From Nitrosopumilaceae archaeon (lineage in GTDB: Archaea; Thermoproteota; Nitrososphaeria; Nitrososphaerales; Nitrosopumilaceae), in contig JAUYOQ010000193.1 in assembly GCA_030697975.1 (NCBI GenBank), forward strand, positions 1-9,299: a stretch of DNA of 9,299 bases. Direction: 5' to 3'. Positions 5,654 to 9,299 of this stretch are shown here, piece after piece. The position numbers and the translations under genes were made by a program. Numbering within the stretch: position 1 is the stretch's first letter; each line of letters begins with the position of its first letter. Under the pieces are notes generated by a model, which did no database searches, was not told the origin of the DNA, and worked only from the letters and a program-made list of their open reading frames with translations.

Positions 5654-7750
5654 TTGACTGAATCAGTTTTTCTTTCACCTACCTCAATTGCAATAATTGG
5701 TGCATCAGACAAGGAAGGAAGTATAGGACGAGCAATTACCTCAAACATCATGAAGGGATACAAGGGAATCATTTATCCAATCAGTCCAACAAGGGACACA
5801 GTTTTTGATAAAAAGGCATACAAGACTGTCCTAGATGTTCCTGAACAAATTGACTTGGCAGTAATTATTACAAAAAACACTATTGTTTCAACAGTTTTAG
5901 AGGAATGTGGTAAAAAGGGAATCAAAGGAGCAATTGTAATTACAGCTGGATTCAAGGAGGTTGACGAAGGGGGGGCAAAACTAGAACAACAACTAAAGGA
6001 AATTGCAAAAAAGTACAACATCAAGGTAATTGGTCCAAATTGTCTTGGTGTGATGAACCTTGCTCCAAAAACAATGATGAATTCTACATTCCTAAAAATT
6101 ACACCAAAATCAGGAGAAATAGCACTTGTTTCACAAAGTGGAGCAATCTGTGCTGCACTTGTTGAGGACGCAAGCGCACAGGGAATTGGATTTTCAGCAG
6201 TTGTAAGTATGGGAAACAAGGCTGACATGAACGAAATTGATGTACTTGAGATGCTTGCATACCATGAGCAAACAAAGGTGATTGTAATGTATCTTGAAGA
6301 CATGGGTGACGGTCAAAAATTTTTAAAGATTTGCAAAAACATTACTAAAAATCTAAAAAAACCTATCTTGGTTTTAAAATCTGGACGAAGCCCAGAGGGA
6401 GCAAAAGCTGCAATGTCTCATACAGGAGCATTGATGGGCTCTGATGAAATCTATGAAGCATTACTAAAACAATCTGGAGCAATCAGAGTAGATACAATGG
6501 GGGAATTATTTGATTACGCAACCGCATTCTCAAAGCAGCCGCTTCCACTAGACGGTGATCTTGTCATTGTATCTAATGCAGGTGGACCCGCAATTATCTC
6601 AACTGATGCATGCTCAAAGCTTGGAATCAAGATGGCAAAAATCGACGATATAAGACCAAAAATTGACGCAGTAATTCCCCCGTGGGGTAGCTCACGAAAT
6701 CCTGTAGATATCGTTGGTGATGCAGATTATAATCGATTCAACAATGTACTTGAGAATGTTTTATCACACAAAAATGTTGGCACTGTTATTGCAATGTGTA
6801 CGCCATCGGCAACTCTTGACTACAATAAACTTGCAGAAGTAATTGTCAGCATGTCAAAAAAATACAAAAAAACAATTCTTGCAAGCCTGATGGGACTAGA
6901 TGAAGGCATAAAAAACAGACAAATCATGGCAGAAGGAGACATACCATATTATACCTATGCAGAAGCAGCAATTCAAACCCTCAAGGCAATGCTTAGGTTT
7001 GTTGAGTGGATAAAAAGTCCAGAAGGCAAGATTGTCATCTTCAAGGTAAACACGAACAAGGCAAAAAAAATCTTTGATAAAGTAAAACAAGAGAAAAGAC
7101 AAAACCTGCTTGAAGAGGAGGGGCAAGAAATATTGCGGGCGTATGGATTGCCACTTCCACAAAGTGCCCTTGCAAAAACAGAACAGGAAGCAGTAAAGAT
7201 TGCAAAAAAGATTGGTTATCCAGTAGTACTAAAGATAGCATCGCCACAAATCATTCACAAATCAGATGCTGGAGGCGTAAAGGTGAACATACAAAATGAT
7301 AAAGACGCGCGCTCCGCATTCAAAGAGATCATAAAGAATGCAAAAAAGTACAACAAAAACGCAGTAATCAAAGGTGTCCTAGTTGTTGAGATGGTAAAAG
7401 GTGGAAAGGAAATGATTATTGGTTCAAAACAAGAACCAGGATTTGGACCTGTTTTGATGCTTGGGATGGGTGGCATCTATGTAGAGATCTTAAAAGATGT
7501 TACATTCAGACTTGCGCCAGTAACTGACAAAGAAGCAGAAGATATGATCACATCAATTAAAACAAAAAAACTTCTTGAAGGTGTAAGAGGAGAAAAACCA
7601 TCAGATCTTGCAAAACTCTCTGAATGCATACAACGGTTGTCGCAACTTGTAACAGATTTTACAGAGATCAAAGAACTGGACATGAATCCAGTGTTGGTTA
7701 TGGAAAAAGGAAAAGGTTGCAAGATCCTTGATGTTAGAATAGGTCTTTAA
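5654..7750 (+). CDS. 4-hydroxybutyrate-CoA ligase (ADP-forming), fused alpha-beta type
   Basis: Probably activates 4-hydroxybutyrate to 4-hydroxybutyryl-CoA with ATP, giving ADP and Pi, in the HP/HB carbon-fixation cycle. The 698 residues follow the NDP-forming acyl-CoA synthetase order: CoA-binding Rossmann domain (IAIIGASDKEGSIG at about 13-26), succinyl-CoA-ligase-like domains (GPNCLGVMN, SQSGA), and C-terminal ATP-grasp domain from about 470. The two histidines of the phosphoryl relay are visible: His256 (SHTGALMGSD) and His535 (IIHKSDAGGV). A late ELDMNPV is the usual ATP-grasp end motif. The TTG start is favoured because an in-frame TGA lies at 5636-5638 and the first in-frame ATG would remove the nucleotide-binding loop. 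Thaumarchaea have two such ligases, for 3-hydroxypropionate and 4-hydroxybutyrate; the dehydratase for the 4-hydroxybutyryl product lies directly downstream, and in Nitrosopumilus maritimus the ligase beside that dehydratase (Nmar_0206) is the 4-hydroxybutyrate enzyme. Substrate choice is thus by context, not residues. Confidence 0.9.
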   Translation: MTESVFLSPTSIAIIGASDKEGSIGRAITSNIMKGYKGIIYPISPTRDTVFDKKAYKTVLDVPEQIDLAVIITKNTIVSTVLEECGKKGIKGAIVITAGFKEVDEGGAKLEQQLKEIAKKYNIKVIGPNCLGVMNLAPKTMMNSTFLKITPKSGEIALVSQSGAICAALVEDASAQGIGFSAVVSMGNKADMNEIDVLEMLAYHEQTKVIVMYLEDMGDGQKFLKICKNITKNLKKPILVLKSGRSPEGAKAAMSHTGALMGSDEIYEALLKQSGAIRVDTMGELFDYATAFSKQPLPLDGDLVIVSNAGGPAIISTDACSKLGIKMAKIDDIRPKIDAVIPPWGSSRNPVDIVGDADYNRFNNVLENVLSHKNVGTVIAMCTPSATLDYNKLAEVIVSMSKKYKKTILASLMGLDEGIKNRQIMAEGDIPYYTYAEAAIQTLKAMLRFVEWIKSPEGKIVIFKVNTNKAKKIFDKVKQEKRQNLLEEEGQEILRAYGLPLPQSALAKTEQEAVKIAKKIGYPVVLKIASPQIIHKSDAGGVKVNIQNDKDARSAFKEIIKNAKKYNKNAVIKGVLVVEMVKGGKEMIIGSKQEPGFGPVLMLGMGGIYVEILKDVTFRLAPVTDKEAEDMITSIKTKKLLEGVRGEKPSDLAKLSECIQRLSQLVTDFTEIKELDMNPVLVMEKGKGCKILDVRIGL

Positions 7751-7783
7751 CAAAATACGCATGACCAGAAATAGTTTAGAATA

Positions 7784-7790
7784 TTTATAA
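7784..7790 (+). promoter_or_regulatory. TATA box of the 4-hydroxybutyryl-CoA dehydratase gene
   Basis: TTTATAA within ATATTTATAA, centred about 26 nt before the ATG at 7813, which predicts a leaderless mRNA. It lies in the 62-nt gap after the ligase, so the dehydratase can be transcribed alone as well as by read-through. Confidence 0.6.
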
Positions 7791-7812
7791 CACTTCGAGG
7801 CACTTTAAGCAT

Positions 7813-9299
7813 ATGCCAATTAGAACTGGAGAAGAGTATATCCAGAGTTTGCGAGGAAGAAAACTCAAAGTGTACCTTTTTGGCGAATTAGTCAAAGAAC
7901 CTGTGGATCATCCAATGATCCGTCCATCAATTAATGCAGTAGCTGAAACATATGACTTGGCAGTAAGAGAAGAAGAGCTTGCAACGACCCACTCATCAAT
8001 AACTGGAATCAAAGTAAATCGATTTTTACACATTGTAGAAAGTGCACAGGACTTAGTGTTGCAAAATAAGATGCAAAGAAAAATGGGACAGAACACAGGA
8101 ACATGTTTTCAACGATGTGTAGGCATGGATGCAATAAACTCGTTGCATTCTATAACATATGAAATTGATGAAAAATTTGGTACAAATTATCATAAACGAC
8201 TGTTGGATTTTATCAAAATGGTTCAAACCGAGAATCTTGTAATCGGTGGTGCCATGACAGATCCAAAAGGAGACAGAAGCAAGGGCCCAGCAGAACAAGC
8301 GGATCCTGACATGTTTGTTCGTGTAGTAGAAAAAAATGACAGGGGAGTTTACATAACAGGTGCAAAGGCCCACCAAACAGGATGCATAAACTCGCATTGG
8401 ATTATTATCATGCCAACAATGAGATTGACAGAAAACGACAAAGACTATGCAATTGTTGGTGCAGTACCTGCAGATGCAGAGGGTATAACTTACATCTATG
8501 GACGACAGTCTTGCGACACACGAAGCATGGAAGGAGGAGATATTGATGCAGGAAACTCACAATTTGCAGGACAAGAAGCAATGATAATCCTTGATCGAGT
8601 TTTCATCCCCTGGGAAAAAGTTTTCATGTATGGTGAATACGAGTTTGCTTCAATGCTTGTTGAAAGATTTACTTGTTATCACAGAAGAAGCTATGTTTGC
8701 AAGACAGGACTTGGCGATGTCCTAATTGGTGCAGCAGCTACAATTGCAGATTACAACGGTATTCCAAATGTTTCACATATCAAGGACAAACTTGTTGAGA
8801 TGACACATCTTAACGAATCAATTTATGCTGCAGGCATTGCATCATCTTATCAGGCTCACAAGCTCAAGTCTGGCGTGTGGCTAAATGACGATATGTTAGC
8901 ACAGGTGTGCAAACACAATGTTACAAGATTTCCATATGAGATTGGCAGACTTGCTCAAGACATTGCAGGAGGGCTAGTTGTGACCATGCCTTCAGAAAAG
9001 GACTTTAGAAATCCAGAGACAGGACCACTGCTTAGAAAATACTTGGCAGGAAGAAAAGGCGTTGATGTTGAAAACAGGATGCGTGTACTACGATTAATTG
9101 AAAACATGACCCTAGGAAGAAATGCAGTTGGATATCTCACAGAGTCAATGCATGGTGCAGGATCACCTCAAGCACAACGAATCCAAATTGCACGCCAAAT
9201 GCAGCTTGGCTACAAGAAAAACTTGGCAAAGCACCTTGCTAATGTAAAAGACGACTTTGAGGAACCACAAGAAAATTCTGAATACTTTAAGCGAGTATT
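7813..9299 (+). CDS. 4-hydroxybutyryl-CoA dehydratase, 3'-partial
   Basis: [4Fe-4S]- and FAD-containing enzyme that converts 4-hydroxybutyryl-CoA to crotonyl-CoA, the key radical step of the HP/HB cycle. The frame is open from ATG 7813 to the window end, about 495 residues; the family is about 500-510, so little is missing. Residues matching the Clostridium aminobutyricum enzyme (its numbering, from memory, in brackets) are Cys98 (99), Gln100 (101), Cys102 (103), Thr189 (190), His290 (292), Tyr294 (296), Cys296 (299) and Lys297 (300). Thus all four cluster ligands are present, with one residue fewer between Tyr and the last Cys. N-terminal TGEEYIQSLRGRK and the late HGAGSPQAQR are typical of the 4-hydroxyphenylacetate 3-hydroxylase/dehydratase superfamily. 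The Cys pair and His/Cys ligands separate it from flavin monooxygenases of that superfamily. It follows the CoA ligase making its substrate by 62 nt and has its own TATA box. A crotonyl-CoA-type paralogue with another role is possible but unlikely. Confidence 0.93.
   Translation, partial: MPIRTGEEYIQSLRGRKLKVYLFGELVKEPVDHPMIRPSINAVAETYDLAVREEELATTHSSITGIKVNRFLHIVESAQDLVLQNKMQRKMGQNTGTCFQRCVGMDAINSLHSITYEIDEKFGTNYHKRLLDFIKMVQTENLVIGGAMTDPKGDRSKGPAEQADPDMFVRVVEKNDRGVYITGAKAHQTGCINSHWIIIMPTMRLTENDKDYAIVGAVPADAEGITYIYGRQSCDTRSMEGGDIDAGNSQFAGQEAMIILDRVFIPWEKVFMYGEYEFASMLVERFTCYHRRSYVCKTGLGDVLIGAAATIADYNGIPNVSHIKDKLVEMTHLNESIYAAGIASSYQAHKLKSGVWLNDDMLAQVCKHNVTRFPYEIGRLAQDIAGGLVVTMPSEKDFRNPETGPLLRKYLAGRKGVDVENRMRVLRLIENMTLGRNAVGYLTESMHGAGSPQAQRIQIARQMQLGYKKNLAKHLANVKDDFEEPQENSEYFKRV

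Noticed and set aside
5773..6303. A 176-codon open frame on the minus strand opposite the CoA ligase
   Set aside because: It lies wholly antisense to a gene with clear domain motifs, has no family resemblance and no promoter or ribosome site; it is a by-product of the coding frame.
8053..8397. A 114-codon open frame on the minus strand opposite the dehydratase
   Set aside because: Antisense to the conserved cluster-ligand region; its composition looks like a random translation.
1..9299. Mobile elements, CRISPR arrays, tRNA or rRNA genes
   Set aside because: No transposase-like or integrase-like protein, no regularly spaced repeats and no recognisable tRNA or rRNA segment were seen; intergenic gaps are too short to hide larger elements.

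Overview
The window looks like a chromosomal segment of an ammonia-oxidising archaeon (Thaumarchaeota/Nitrososphaerota, probably Nitrosopumilales). The DNA is AT-rich and coding is dense. Promoters are archaeal: TATA boxes lie about 25 nt before start codons with almost no leader and no Shine-Dalgarno. Most decisive is an adjacent pair at the right end: a fused ADP-forming acyl-CoA synthetase followed by a 4-hydroxybutyryl-CoA dehydratase. This is the arrangement known for the thaumarchaeal 3-hydroxypropionate/4-hydroxybutyrate (HP/HB) carbon-fixation cycle. The genus assignment is inference; no rRNA or amo gene is present.

Left part (1-2765): the 5'-truncated end of a sodium:solute symporter (SSS family) on + runs into a convergent gene on - for an 11-repeat TPR protein, with a 5-nt gap. 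A 167-nt divergent promoter region (2766-2932) follows. It carries two near-identical 13-bp direct repeats, one beside each TATA box.

Middle (2933-5573): a tight + strand operon of four genes. They are an arginase/agmatinase-family ureohydrolase with all six metal ligands; a small protein whose C-terminal two thirds match urease gamma subunit (UreA) although no ureB or ureC is next to it; a UreH/HupE-like nickel permease with a His-rich cytoplasmic loop; and an RNase HI-like protein. The first two overlap by ATGA, the next gap is 2 nt and the last is 12 nt. Taken together, the first three suggest a nickel-dependent ureohydrolase system that releases urea from a guanidino compound (guanidine, agmatine or similar), with dedicated nickel supply and an orphan UreA-like partner of unknown role. 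This is the most interesting part of the window.

Right part (5574-9299): 4-hydroxybutyrate-CoA ligase (ADP-forming) and 4-hydroxybutyryl-CoA dehydratase (cut at the 3' end by the window) catalyse consecutive steps, 4-hydroxybutyrate to 4-hydroxybutyryl-CoA to crotonyl-CoA. Each gene has its own TATA box. There is no sign of mobile elements, tRNA, rRNA or CRISPR, and no gene-free stretch exceeds about 170 nt.
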